Positions 1 to 12,080 of a stretch of 64,000 nt of DNA are shown piece by piece (position 1 is the first letter of the stretch; the number at the start of each line of letters is the position of its first letter). Made by a program: the position numbers and the translations under genes. This DNA is from Spirodela intermedia (Eukaryota; Streptophyta; Magnoliopsida; Alismatales; Araceae), in the NCBI GenBank assembly GCA_902729315.2, contig LR746273.1:5616001-5680000 (forward strand), in the 5' to 3' direction. The notes beneath the pieces were generated by a model that saw only the letters and a program-made list of their open reading frames with translations, was not told the DNA's origin and did no database searches.

Positions 1-1325
1 TTATTTTATATGAAATTTAAAATTTGAATTAGGTCTAACTACTTCTTAATTTTGAATATTATTTGGGTCTCTCCACGAAAAATTATCCCTCCAATTAGGA
101 TTATAAGAATTAGAAAAATGTTCCTTATTTCTATTAAAATCTTAAGCTAGATACACTTATTTTTGCATAAGTTGAAATGATTGATTTACATTACAATATT
201 GAAATTAAGAATTATCATTTTTACTATATATATGATATGTTCTATTTGAATTAAATTGAGGGTTATGAGGTTTTTTAATATTTTCAATAAGTAAATTAAG
301 TTTTTTAAATATTTGATTAATTTCATTAACCTTATTTCTTAAATTAGAATCATCTTGATGATGCAATTCATAAATTCCTCTTCTTATCTGTGTTGTATAA
401 CTCAAAAGAGACTTCATCTTTAAATTCTCATAAAGGCTATAAATCTCATCAATAATTTTCTCTATAAAAGTTACTCCACATATATAATCAACTATATTTC
501 TATTTTATTTCTAATAATATATCATAAAAGGTTTTATTGAGCTGCCACCTAGGTGTAGCATGATGATGATATTTTTTAAGTAATTTTTTCAATTTTTTTC
601 ATATTTCACCTAAAGTTTCTCCTAGCCTTTGAACAAAACTCCATATATGTTTTCTCATATTTTGATTTTTCTTAAGAGATTAAATTTTTGAAGAAAGATT
701 TATTCTGTCTTTCAACTAATTAATTCTCTATCTAATGTGGATAGTCAATAATTAATCCTGTTCCTAAGTGTATGAGAAAATAATTTCATCTTAATAATTT
801 TCGATGTAACTTGAGGGAGATTAACTAAATCATAGACTATATGAAATTTTTCTATATATTGATGAGGTTTCTCTAAAGGTAATTCATGAAAAATAGGGAG
901 CATTCGGAAAATTCTTAGATTTTTTTTGAATTTAACTATGGGTACTAATAAGACTCTAATATTAGATGATTGTTGAAATGAATAAGAGATATAATGATTT
1001 TTCATGACCATATGATTGTTCTTAGTTTGACCAGTACTACCTTTAGATCCAAAATTATTTTTTCTTTTAGATTTCTAATTTTGAACAAAATAGCAAAATA
1101 ATTTTCTAGCCTTGGATATAAGGATCTTCTACCATACATAAAAATCAATAAATTTGAGTAAAATTTTTAATAACTATTACCCTCCATCAGCTCTAGTCTT
1201 TGCCTTACTACTCTTCATTCTCTCTTTTTCTTTTTTCATAACTACAAGAAGAAAATAAAAACTAAGTTACTTATTTTTGTGTATTCTAAGAGAAAAATAT
1301 AAAAGTAGTAAAAATTATATAATAC
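1..1325 (-). pseudogene. Decayed gag region of LTR retrotransposon copy E1
   Basis: Minus-strand fragments at 205-417 and 745-1011 resemble the gag-like polypeptide of the better copy at 18242-20333. Shared stretches include IYELHH, NPQFNSN and KIIKMKLFSHTLR. The reading frame is broken many times and the DNA is extremely AT-rich. No protease, reverse transcriptase or integrase is visible, and the element runs off the left edge of the window. In the family this protein would form the virus-like particle; here it cannot be functional. The assignment rests on the nucleotide and peptide similarity to the second copy in this window, so the family link is firm while the exact borders are not. Confidence 0.8.
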
Positions 1326-1344
1326 ATCCCTAGAAATGACACCA
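1326..1344 (-). other. Decayed primer-binding site (tRNA-Asp type), copy E1
   Basis: The plus strand reads atccctagaaatgacacca, which aligns with the 3' end of plant tRNA-Asp (atccccggcaacggcgcca) with mostly transition differences. It lies 5 bases from the LTR edge, in the same position as the better-preserved site of copy E2 at 20621-20639. Confidence 0.7.
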
Positions 1345-1349
1345 AAATT

Positions 1350-2640
1350 TGATGTGACTTAGTCATTATATAATAAATCACATAAATTTAAATTTTATAA
1401 AACTAAAAATTACTAATTTTTAGTTTTTTAAAAATATTTTAGAAAAAAATTTAATTAAAATTTGATACAAAGTTTCAAAAGTAATAGAGAATTTAGAAGT
1501 CAATGATACGAATGTACAATAATACTAGGTAATATTTTAAAAGAATATAATATTTTATAATTTTTAGATTAAATGATGAATATAAAATATATTTAAAGAT
1601 TTATTAAAAGAAAAATACTAGTACAGATGTCAAGATGATGTCAACACCTTGATAAATGTGAATTGGGTAGAAATAGAGTTTCATTTGATGATTATTATGT
1701 AAGCAATTACATATAATTTAATGAGTCAAATTAAGTTTTGTAAAAGCCATAAGAGTCGTAATTCAATGAAGAAGAGTTTTAAAACTTGAAATTATGTATT
1801 TAAATATCATGACATTAAGTAAAAATCCAGTTTAATGTAGGAAAGGCAAAATTTTGATCTTATGATAGCGATTGTTGAAATTTTGTGTATTCAGGATAGT
1901 TATCGTGCAATGTATACAACCTCAAGGGCTCTTCTTAGATATAGATGACTTGAGCATTTATTAGATCTTCTTTATAAGTCTAAAAAATAATGGTAAAAGT
2001 TAAACTAATTAAAAAATAGTATAATAGAGGTTTGACATAGTGGTGACAATACGTTGATAGTACATTAAAATCCTAAGTATTTGAAAAGATTATCATATAA
2101 TGTTTATAGTTTCAAAGAGTCTCTTAGAGAATGACGACATAAGCAATCTTTAGATTTTCTTGTGAAGCTTAAAAATCAACAAAATAAGTTGTTGAATCAT
2201 GTCTAGTGATTGTCACTTAATAGTAGAAAAATGATAGCTTTGCAACTTTCTATGTAATTATCACTCAACGTAGATGAGTTAAATAACGATGAAACACATC
2301 TTAGAGAGCTTCATCCTTAAGTCCGTGTAACAAGAGAAAACTCTTCATCACATCTGATACGTTCTTAAGAGGTGGTGACTTGTCTCTTAATGAATCTCTA
2401 TCTTTTTAATGACGACTTATTTATTGATTAATTAGAGATAATTTACTCAATAAATTCATGATCTTTTTATCAAAAAATATTTAATAATTTTAATAATGAT
2501 GCTCTATAAATCACATTCATAAAATTTTGATTAATGATTGACTAATGATTTAATGATGAATAGATTGACATAAAATTTAATTTTTAAACAACTTAGTTTA
2601 AATTTTTTTACTCTCTTATATATGTTAGTTGGGGTTGAGA
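1350..2640 (-). mobile_element. Decayed LTR of retrotransposon copy E1
   Basis: Starting with TGATGTG, this stretch follows the LTR of copy E2 (20645-22270) over its length. Good anchors are 1350-1420, 1620-1740 and 2290-2530. Nearly all CpG positions of the E2 copy appear here as TpG or CpA. The right end is unclear: alignment fades at about 2600-2640, before the final 600 bp of the E2 LTR, so the LTR is truncated or too decayed to follow. Confidence 0.75.
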
Positions 2641-2899
2641 AAAATAGTATTTATATTTATTTCTCTATATATATTTATATAAAAAATAAAATAAATAATA
2701 TTAATAAATTATATCAAAAATTAAACTTGTATAATAAATTTATTATAATTTTTTTATTATTAATATTATTTATATTGATATTAAGAAAATATTTATCCTC
2801 GAGCCTCATATATGAGATTTAAGAGAGAGAAGAGATAACTCTCTTTGAAAAGTAATAAATGAAAGATGAAATGGTAGATGCGACTGAGGTTGATCATCT
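2641..2899. other. AT-rich spacer, no gene seen
   Basis: Very AT-rich sequence between the decayed LTR and the LINE tail. It may be the unrecognisable end of the LTR. The short ORF at 2622-2822 encodes only low-complexity Ile/Asn/Tyr-rich peptide and is not credible. Confidence 0.4.
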
Positions 2900-3253
2900 T
2901 AATTGAGACTGTTACGAAATCTTCTCATCTATAATGCGAGGATAACTTTGTGTTCGTGGTGCTGCGTACGCCAAGTCGTGTGCTGATTGAGGGTTGGCCC
3001 AAGTGATCCATCACTATCAGGGAGCGACAGGTCTCCGTGTTCGCCGTATACAAAATACTGACATGTCAATCTGCTCCAAGCAATGTCGACCTCGAGCTTT
3101 GGTCGACATCTCTTGCCAATAAGAGAATACAGAGCACAGACAAATGCATACTACATGTGTAGCGAGCGCGTCTACCGTCTAATTCTCTTCACGTAATTTA
3201 TGTATAATGGCGCTGATTCTTGCTCTACAACGCATGATGTAAGTTCAAGTACT

Positions 3254-6200
3254 CTAAAGCCGCCAATGGGAATAGGAACCTGCACGTAGCATCTGAACAA
3301 GCACTTGTGAGTCAGATTCTACGACAATATCATGCAAATTGTGTTCCTCATAGAGGAGCAAACCGTCACGTATCGCCATAGCCTCTAATACAGTGTTAAT
3401 TTGAATGTTATAATAATAAGAGAAGGTAAAGATAATACTCTCCGTATGATCCCGTAGGATGCCTCCTCCTACATGTCCAGGGTCCCTCGGGCTGCTCCAT
3501 CGACGTTCAACTTCAGGTGTCCAACTGGCAGCAATCTCCATTGAACGACCCGAGTAGAGATCTCTATGCGCGTAGGCGTGGCTTGGACTCCCCAAGTCCT
3601 AAGGGCCTCACAGATTGAGGCCAAGCATGTCGCTGAAGGCGACACCAAAGGATGGGTACTTCGCAACTATTGTGTAACATGTCTCATGATCTCGGGTGTG
3701 TGCATCTACTGACCTAAAAAATAAGAGAAATTTCACCCCTTCCATATCTCTCATAATATGTATGCTATAGAAATACGTAGGTAGGGGCTGCCTCTAGAGC
3801 TTTGCAGCGAATCAAAGACTCTCCTGAAAATCTCTAGGGGTGTAAGAGATGGAGAAAGATGAAATGCTAGGGACCAATTCAGTAAGAGTTGGTTCCAACA
3901 TTTTGTAGCAACAACAATATGAAAAAATCAGTGGCCCATAATTTCACTACTCGGAGTGATGGGACAACAATGACACAGAACAAATGTTATGTCCTGTGAT
4001 GGACATACAATTATCCGTAAGAAATCCGCAGTGCATCAATTTCCACATAAAGAAAGAGACTCGAGGTACGATAATAGGGTGCCAAATGAAATCTCTCCAA
4101 AACTATTTTGCAGAACGATTTCTAAAATAATTTCAAGAAGAACTATAAGAAAAACTCTCATCTAGAATAAGAGTTAAGATGGGATGATCATCACTAGAAC
4201 CCAACTCTATCAACGAGATCTCTGATAGTAAATTTAATGAGAGTCCGTGCCTCTCGAGGAATACACTAGGATTTTCATCAAGAAGTTGAGCCACCGTGAG
4301 ACGAGGCCAAGATGGCATAAAAGAGATAAAGGAGGCCAAGGGAGTATCCGCAAGCCAAGTGTCATACCAAGTATTGATAATGCCTCGTCCCACTCGCCAT
4401 CAAATTAAAGGCCTCATCTTCAACCAATGTCTTTGCCAATTTGCCCATCGCTTCCCTCTTTTTATGTCGATCAGTTGGCTAGCCCAATCACTATATTTGG
4501 CTAGCACAAAGGTCCTTAAGAGTGATCTCGTCGTCCTCATCCATCATACGAGTTTCTTTTGAAGCATGTCGAGGATATCCTTAGGGCGTCTAATCCCTAA
4601 GCCACCCTCATCCATTGGTCGGCATACTTTCTCCCAAGAAACTCGACGTTAACGATGAAGCCCGTCGAGTTGACCATCCCATAAAAAGAAAGTACAAATC
4701 CACATCACAAATTGTAAGACAGTGTCTGGTACCCCATGTACCACAAGTAGGTGCAAAGGCATACTCATGAGGACATGGCGTATTAATTGGATGCGACCGC
4801 CTGAAGATAGAAATTGAAGTTTCCATCCGTCAAGTTTCTTCTTCAACTTGCACAAAAAGGAATCAAAATAATAAACCCAAGTGCGTTCGAGGAAGATGGG
4901 GCATCCAAGGTAATCAAAGGGTAGATGATCACGCGAGAACCCTGTTAGGTTCTATATGCGTCATATGGTGCTAATAGTGGCAGAAGATGCCACCATGAAA
5001 CTACTCTTCGTGGCATTGACGAGTTGACCTACGGCCCACTTATAGCTCGAGATAATAGTCATGAGTCCCTTGATGGACGCTTCGCACCCATTAAGGAAAA
5101 GTATCGCATCATTAATAAACAAAGAATGTAATATGATCGGGCAACCCCTCTTCGAATGATATGATTGGATAAGCCCACGTGTCACCACTCGGGATTGGGT
5201 TCGACTAAGGACTTCTTCAACCAATATGAAGAGAGTGGGTGATAGGGGATCACCCTGTCGTAACTCTCACGTGGCCGTGAAGAAAGGTGTGGAAGTGCCA
5301 TTCACAAATAGGGAGAAATGGTTCTCCCTAACACATGCATCGACTAGGCCAATAAACTCATCGGTGAATTTGAAGCGTCGAAGCACTTCAGTAAGAAAAT
5401 TCCACTTGATCCTATCAAAAGTCTTTTCCATGTCTAGTTTGATGATGACGTTGGAACTATGGATGTCCTGGTCAAGGGATTGTGCTAGTTCATGAACTAA
5501 CATGACGTTATCATGAATGTGCCGTCTCTTAACAAATATACACTGCTCTAGAGATATGAGCCTATAAAAAAAAACACTCAGTCGTGTTATAATGATCTTG
5601 GATAAAACTTTATAACACACATTACAAAGACTGATGGGCCGAAAATCTCTAAAAGAAGTTGGGTTGACCACCTTTGATATGAGTGCAATAAAGGTGACTT
5701 TCCAATTTCGTGGGAAGACTTTGTGGCGGAAGAATTCTTTGATGGCATGAACTAAATCTGTTCCGACGATGTCCCAACATGTTGAATAAAAATCCGTTGG
5801 AAAACTATCAGACCCAAGTGCTCAATTTCTACTCATTGAGAAGATCACATCTTTGATCTCCTCCTTAGTATGTATGGTCATAATGGATGAGATCTCCTAG
5901 TGGGTAACTAAGGATGGAATCGATGAGAGTATATCCTTAGAGATCTCAATTGGCTGAGAAGTAAGAAGGGTACGAAAGTATGTAATTCCTGCCTCTTGCA
6001 TACGAGATGTGTCATGATCATACATCTCAAGAAGAGATGTATAATCAGATCGAGATCGGTGTGCGATCGAGGCATGAAAGAAACGTGTGTTCCTATCACC
6101 CTCGCGTAGCCACTAGATGCGTGATTTTTAGAGATAATATATCTCATGTCGTCACGCAGCCTTTTCTAGTTGCTCACTCACTCGAACTTGTCTCGCCCAA

Positions 6201-7162
6201 GTGTCGTCAGTCCATTGAGCCTGCAATTGTCTCTTAACCCCAGCTAACTCTTTCTTCAACTCTTCTACTTGGGTGTGAATATTCCCATATACATGCCAGT
6301 TCCACCATTTCAGGTGAAGTTTAAGATTCCTCAGTTTGTAATTAAGATTCTCCATAAGAGAGTCTGAGATATCTCCATGCTAATGACTCCGCACGAAGCT
6401 TTGGAAGCTTTCGTGCCGAGTCCACATATTTTGAAACCTAAAACGGAGTATAGGGGTACTAGCTCTTGAGTCAGGGAGAATAAAGATCGACGTGTGATCT
6501 GACCTATAACGAGGCAAGAGTGTGACTAATATAGAACATTGCACTATTGTAATGTTATTAGTAAAGCAACGATTGATGCGCTCATATATCCTTGCGCCTC
6601 CTTGTCTCTCGTTGCACCATGTCCAGACCTCGCCAAAAGTAGGAGGCTCGATGAGAGCCATGTAAAACATAAAATCATTGAACATCTCCATGTGACGAGC
6701 CCAAGGGATCTGTCTCCCTTGATGTTTAGTGACTCTACGTACGTAGTTGAAATCTCCGACTATGAACTAAGAAGAATCAACTAGTATAGGATAATCTTGC
6801 ATATATCGTACTAGGTCTTCCCAAAGAGTCTCACGATCTTGGTGTCTATGTGAGGCATAAATGACCGAAAATATAAGTTCTTAGCCAGAGCCTAATACCC
6901 TCATCGTAACATGTTGTGACCCCTCAACTAGTAATTGTAGAGAATATGATATCTTCCAAAACAACCAGATGTGGTTCGTAGGGTTAGAATGAAACTGATC
7001 CATGCCTAAGCATCTAAGTAATGGGTGAATGTGATTTGATGTTATCATAGGTTCAATAAGCCCGACGAGGCCTAGTTGGTGCTTATTGATGAGTTCAATA
7101 ATATAAGATTGTGTTTCGAAGTTGCCCAACCCTCGATAGTTACAAATAAAGCTAGGTATCAT
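3254..7162 (-). pseudogene. LINE ORF2 remnant: endonuclease, reverse transcriptase, RNase H
   Basis: In ORF order: FICNYRGLGN near 7150 is the start of the endonuclease (usual form CWNxRGLG). 6380-6691 is the later endonuclease, with NRCF and YRSDH. 5267-5671 is the RT fingers/palm, with FRPISLCN, KLDMEKTFDRIKWNF and FVNGT. An in-frame TGA then precedes LRQGDPLSP at about 5260-5230. FIND at 5108-5119 is the decayed catalytic FADD box. 4649-4855 is the conserved post-RT segment (KKLDGWKLQFLSSGGRIQLI). 4133-4393 (NTWYDTWL) is the linker before RNase H. In RNase H the catalytic acids are visible as NVDGAARG, LEAMAIRDGL and VVESDSQ, in two frames. Not functional. Confidence 0.85.
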
Positions 7163-7408
7163 GAGTGGTGGTAGCTATTGCCACGAGCCCTAGATCTCGT
7201 GACATATGGAGAGCGTCATCATGAAGCCCTATCTACCATCTCTGTTTGGTATTCTCTCTAAAGGTCAATGCCCTCAATAGGGAGATCCAATGAGGACTCA
7301 GATCTAGAGTCCTTAGCACTCGATGTAGAGCGCCCCCTAGTGTCCTCTACTGAGGATGAAAGAGAAATTACTCGACAATTCGTCGAGCATTCTCCTTTGC
7401 CAGGGCTC

Positions 7409-9834
7409 TCACGCTCCCTCGAGCTCTCTAAGAGTGTGCTCAATGGTGGATTTGGAGGTTGGGGTGGTAAGGAGGGAGAAAGAGAAAAAAAAGGAGGATC
7501 TGATAGGGATGTACCTGGTGGGCTGGTGGGCTCCTATCGGGTACCCTATCGGGTGATGGAGGGGGATGGGAGGGTGGGTGAGGTGTGGTGTGGGAGGGTA
7601 CAGACCTAGGTGATGGGGGGCTAATAGGTAATGGAAGATGTGAGAGTGTAGAGGGTCTAACGGATGAAGGGGAGCTAGTTGGTGATAGAGAGGTAGTAAG
7701 AGGTGGTTTGATGGATGGAGAGGAGCTGGTTGAGGGTGAAGTAGTAGTAGGCCCCCCTGTTTAGGGGAGTGTCGTCGAACTCGTGGGCTGATATTGGTCC
7801 CTATGATGAGAACATTGTCAACCTCCTCGGTCAAGGTACCTAGAGCCTCAAAAACATTCGATGTCTCGATTGTCTTCCCCTTACCTGTTGGTATGGGGGA
7901 TGTTGGGCCTACTACCATCTTCCTTCCTTTTCGGGTGGATGTGGATGCTCGAGAGATAAGATGTGACACCGATGTAGGTGGGATTGTCCTCCCAGGACCG
8001 GCTGGAGGGACATTAGTCTGGACCGACAGTAGTCAAGACGAAGCACGCGAGCTCTACATAGGAGGGTGGCTAGGTGTAGTCTTCTCTGCCTCAGTGATAT
8101 AATCATCATACGATATGGGTGGTAGATAAATCACGACAGACTCTAAAGATGATGAGGTGGTCTTATGTCGACAATTGTGAATGGTGTGTCCAAAAACTGT
8201 GCAGTGGGTGCAAAAATGAGGTAGTCTCTCGTATATAACTATTTGATAGATCTTTTCATCCCCATTCTATACAATGATCATGTGTTGAAGGGGGGCCAAG
8301 AGGTCTATCTCTACACATACTCGTGCATAACTTGGGCGGTTAAATATTTTAACGCCTAAATCTAGGCGTATAAATGTACTGACTGCGTTCGCCAAAGACT
8401 CAAGTGCCTTAGGCGTGAACAAATATGTTGGTAGATTAGGAAAACCTATCCAAACTGGAATGGAGTGCGATTGTTTCTCTTGAGAAATACCGTATATTTG
8501 TGGGGTCCATCTATATGTATGCATAATAGTATCTTGAATCTCTCATGTGGTCCTACTCCAAGCTTTCCGATAGTCAACCTCGAGCTCAAAACGGATAAAA
8601 ACACTCTGATAATCACAGGTGCCGATGACTACTTTACCCTGAAAATGTCCAGGGGCCAAATAAATCTTATAAATATCTTCTAGGTGGGGACGTTTCATAG
8701 AGAAGCGCCCTATCAATGAAAATTGGAAGGCCTCCGCCAATTGAGAGACTCCTTCAAGAAAAATGAGACTATTTTCATTCCCCCTTCATCAGTGTAATCC
8801 CGTGACGGTATTCTGTCATCATAAGTGGGGTGTAGCTCGCGTCTCGATGTATTCGCCACTATAGGAGTGGGTTGTTGTTCTACTAGTCACTGGGCCCAAG
8901 ACTTGGCTAGGGCCTGGGTGGGTTGGGTCAGCTTGGTGTGGGCCTGACTAGCTCTAGTTTCAACAGTTTGGGCCGGTAGGTCTGTGGCTTGGGTGGGCTG
9001 TGCTTGGGTATGCTGTGCCAGCTCGGTCTGGGCCTGAGCAGCCTGGACCTGAGCGGCCTAGACTTGAGCGGTCTGGGCCTAAGCGGTCTGGGCCGGTGGG
9101 TCTTGGGTCGGTGGGGCCTGGGCCGGTGAGGCCTGGGCCGGCGTGGTCTGGGCCGGTTTAGTCTGGGCCGGTGCCTGGGTCCTAGTAGCCTTGGCCTTCG
9201 GACCCTTGGGCTGCGCGGTCTTGGCCGGCACGACCGTGCTCCGCGCAACCTCGGCCGGCTGGGCCTGAGACGGAGCCGCCACGGCCAGCGTGGCTTCGGC
9301 TACTGCGGCCTGATCCGGCTCAGCCCTGGTTTCCGAAACCTGGGCCAGCACGCCGTGAGCCGGCGCGATCTGGCCTCCGGTTGTCTGTGCTGCTGCGCCC
9401 GCCCTTTCTGACGCAGATGACGTCATGGGCGTCGTACACGAGAGAACGGCGCCCGCAAAAAGTTGCGGCACCGAATCCGTTCCGTTGATTTCAATTTCAA
9501 CGGACAGATTTAAACTCTCGCTGACGCAGGCGCAGGCAGAGACACCGTAACCGAGGAAAGGCATCAGCCGCTTGCGGCGCCTTTTCCTCTGGTAAATCCA
9601 GTCCGTTGATCTGTAGATCGACGGTTGAAATAGCAGCGCCGGCTGGCATCGCCGCGATCTCTGGGACCGGGGGATCTCCAGCCGACGGCAAATCCTGACC
9701 GTCCGTCAATCGACCGTTTTCAGGCGATCGACGGTTCTGATTTTCGGACCGTTGCCAGGCCCAAAGCGTGCTTCTTCCCTCGGTTTCTCATCGGCCGGAC
9801 ACGGGTCCGCCGATGAAAACGATGATTTACTCAT
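7409..9834 (-). pseudogene. LINE ORF1 remnant (DUF4283-like plus CCHC zinc knuckle)
   Basis: A plausible start codon is at 9834 (MSKSSFSSADP...), followed within about 43 codons by a stop and frameshift into the 9709-9497 and 9564-9079 frames. 8267-8524 encodes PVWIGFPNLPTYLF...RLDLG...YARVCVEIDLL, the pattern seen in the DUF4283 region of plant LINE ORF1/gag-like proteins. One in-frame TAG later, 8171-8212 encodes C-x2-C-x4-H-x4-C (CTHC...H...C), a retroviral-type zinc knuckle. Downstream 7409-7969 is Pro/His/Leu-rich. In the family ORF1 binds the element RNA; this copy is broken. Confidence 0.75.
8930..9330 (-). repeat. Degenerate tandem repeat coding for PAQ-type repeats
   Basis: Short GC-rich units built around GGCCTGGGCCGGT on the plus strand recur about every 12-30 bp. 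On the minus strand they encode a run of PAQ/PAQT/PAQAPP-like tripeptides within the LINE ORF1 remnant. Toward 8930 the units gain T and A through transitions, so the array grades from intact to decayed. Confidence 0.65.
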
Positions 9835-10400
9835 CAACGAAGCATCAAAATAAAATGATCAAGAAGGGAAAGCTGTAAATCAGGAAAATACGATTCTACT
9901 GATATAAGGATATAATATTTCAGCCAAGTAAATCAGTAGATATTACCCCGAGAATATAACGTTCTGAAAAATACCTCTCGAGGGAGAAATCGCGAGACCG
10001 AGAGCATCAATCAACCATTTTCCACGTTTGATGGCTCGATGATGATGGTTTCCGACCTTACGAATCGAATGAAACAAGTTTCAGCACGATCCGAGGTCAG
10101 ATGAGAGAGATCTCGCCGTTTGAATGTGACGTTGATGAGAGAGAAGCTCCCGCGAGGAGAGAGAAAAAAGTTGAGCAAATGAGATTTCATTGTAGTTGGA
10201 ATTCTATGTATCACGCTTTGGGTTAGATTATTTAATCTGAATTTGGTTGACCTTGTTTAGAAGCCTGAATATCATTGGTAAATTAGAAGAAAGCTCAATA
10301 GTTAGTAGTGTGAAAATGCTCATGGATGAGAGAAGAATTTAGTGTATTCGTTCATTTCACTGGTGATTTAATATGCAGGGAACATATTCTAGATGTACTT
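9835..10400. other. Spacer, possibly LINE 5' untranslated region
   Basis: No convincing coding sequence. 9835-10210 is moderately GC-rich with many purine-rich GAGA stretches and could be the 5' leader of the LINE (minus strand). The small ORF at 10011-10214 has no recognisable domain. The left border of the plus-strand retroelement tail that follows is not visible. Confidence 0.35.
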
Positions 10401-11034
10401 AGCATCATTCAAAAGGTCTGATCATCATGAGGAATATACTTGATCTTTCATATTAGACTTTTGAATATCATGATCTTTGTATGTTACAACAAAAAGGCCG
10501 TGCAGATTGAAAGCCCTGATTTTAAAAGCTTGAACTTGGGGTTTTCCCGATTTGTCCCGTGGTGGTTTTCCACATGCAAGACTAGGACAAGTTTAGTTCA
10601 AAAATACTCTTCAGGGATTTCCTGCTTGTCTTGTGGTGGCTTTCCATATGCAAGACTAACACAAGTAAGTATAATTTATGGGAAAAACTACTTGCACTTG
10701 TATTAAATTTATGAAAAATGGAAGGGGTGAAGCATGTCAATCTAATACAATAAAGTGATAGCATGATTTAATCTGAAGTTTGATTGTCTAAGCATGTTTT
10801 GAATTTTCTTTTATGCAGAGGATCAATGCCTTGGTTTAGAAAGCTGAATTTAGATCAAAAATCTCAAGAGTGTTTGAATATAAACAAGGCAAGTTCAATT
10901 TAAATTTATCTTGATTCAATGGTGAATGTCATGGGTAATTAAGTAAAATTTTCTAACTCGTGAGAATGATCCAGAGAATATATTGCAGATTTTTTGTTGA
11001 ATTTTATTCTATTGCTAGGGACAAGTAATGATTT
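10401..11034 (+). mobile_element. 3' internal tail of a plus-strand LTR retrotransposon
   Basis: Non-coding AT-rich sequence leads into a polypurine tract and an LTR start at 11049. The motif just upstream of the tract (GACAAGTAATGATTTAAATT) is nearly the same as that upstream of the tract in copy E2, read on the opposite strand. No gag or pol is recognisable in this piece, so the element is truncated on its left side. Confidence 0.55.
10546..10666. repeat. Two-copy direct repeat, about 46-bp units
   Basis: Units at 10546-10592 and 10621-10666 share GTGGTGG, TTTCCA, ATGCAAGACTA and ACAAGT, with a period of about 75 bp. They lie in the non-coding 3' region of the retroelement tail. Confidence 0.7.
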
Positions 11035-11048
11035 AAATTGGGGGGGTG
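11035..11048 (+). other. Polypurine tract of plus-strand retroelement
   Basis: AAATTGGGGGGGTG directly precedes TGATAAAA, the probable first bases of an LTR. This is the plus-strand priming site expected at the 3' LTR border. Confidence 0.65.
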
Positions 11049-12000
11049 TGATAAAATGCTATCTTATGTTATCAATAATATTATTTATGCACGTTTTTAA
11101 CAGGTTTTAAAATAATATGACATGTTATCAAGCTTAAAATGATTCATTTTAGTTTAGAAGTATTCTCTGATTTTTCCTGTTTTTTTAGGAATTTTCTCAG
11201 AATTGTTCTTGCAAGAAATCATCTAGTTTTATGTTAAATATACTATTTATGATTTGTCTATTATTTTATTATTTTAGGAAGATCTGATAATCGCGAGTGG
11301 CGAAGGAAGATCTGACGGCAATCCTTGATAGGCATAGCGATGGATCTTGGCACAACGATCCGACGACGAGAATTAATCGCGCTAGAATGAACAGCTATCA
11401 AAGAGTCACGACACTTGCTGAATTAAATAAGATCTGGATCCAACTGTCGTGACAGAGCGTGGTCCTTAATGGCTGATGTCTGCTGAATCGCATGGTTGAG
11501 GATTGCTGAGACCACCAACTTTCCGAGAAGTAGGTCTGTACTCGGTTAGTATTTAGCATTGCTTTCTTACTTTCTGTGTTCAGAGGGCGGATCTTCTTAG
11601 GTCAGGAGGCTCAGTGATCAACAGCCGGTTCCCAGCTTCGAAGGGGAAGCTCCTGACCTCGTCCATCCGTCCTTCACGTCTTGGGTAAGGTTCCTTTGCA
11701 TGTTTATACAAAGACTGGATTTTAAAAATTTCTGGAATACTTAGCTCTTAGGATTTCAACGATTTTATCTTCTCTCTCTATCCATCACGAAATTGTCTAA
11801 CATCTTGATTGCGTGATTTCTTTTCCTCTTTCTAAGCGTTTAAAATGGTTTTTTCTCAATCTTCTCATCTTCCTTCGTCGTTGAATCAAATAGAGAAAAA
11901 TCGGTTTTAAACTCGTCAGACTCCTAATTCTCGTGTTCGACCTGAAGATATCCACCAGAATAATCTTTCATGAATCTATCTTAGGTGACTAACCTCAGAA
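11049..12000 (+). mobile_element. Probable LTR (3' copy) of plus-strand retroelement, right end unclear
   Basis: Begins with TGATAAAA after a polypurine tract. The LTR-like portion contains AT-rich sequence to about 11275, then a GC-richer block, and a splice-donor-like GTAAGG at about 11690. No matching second LTR is present in the window, so the right border is not determined. It may stop anywhere before the glycosyltransferase start at 12081. Confidence 0.45.
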
Positions 12001-12080
12001 AAATAAAAGTTTAATTTGACATAATTTGAGAGTTTTATAACAATCTTCCGAGTGCAGTCAAAATTTTCTCGCGGTCATTC

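Larger units (their letters stand above)
2900..9834 (-). mobile_element. Decayed plant L1-type LINE (non-LTR retrotransposon)
   Basis: Read on the minus strand, the region has the order of a plant L1 element: ORF1 with a DUF4283-like domain, Pro/Ala/Gln-rich tract and CCHC knuckle (9834-7409), then ORF2 with an AP-type endonuclease start (7162-6380), reverse transcriptase (5671-4640) and a C-terminal RNase H (3666-3254). Frames are broken by stops and shifts throughout, so the copy is dead. The 3' end is placed only roughly: about 350 bp of non-coding sequence follow the RNase H, and no clear poly(A) tail (poly-T on plus) or target-site duplication was found. The first 700 bp (minus sense) are strikingly GC-rich compared with the rest. 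Confidence 0.85.
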
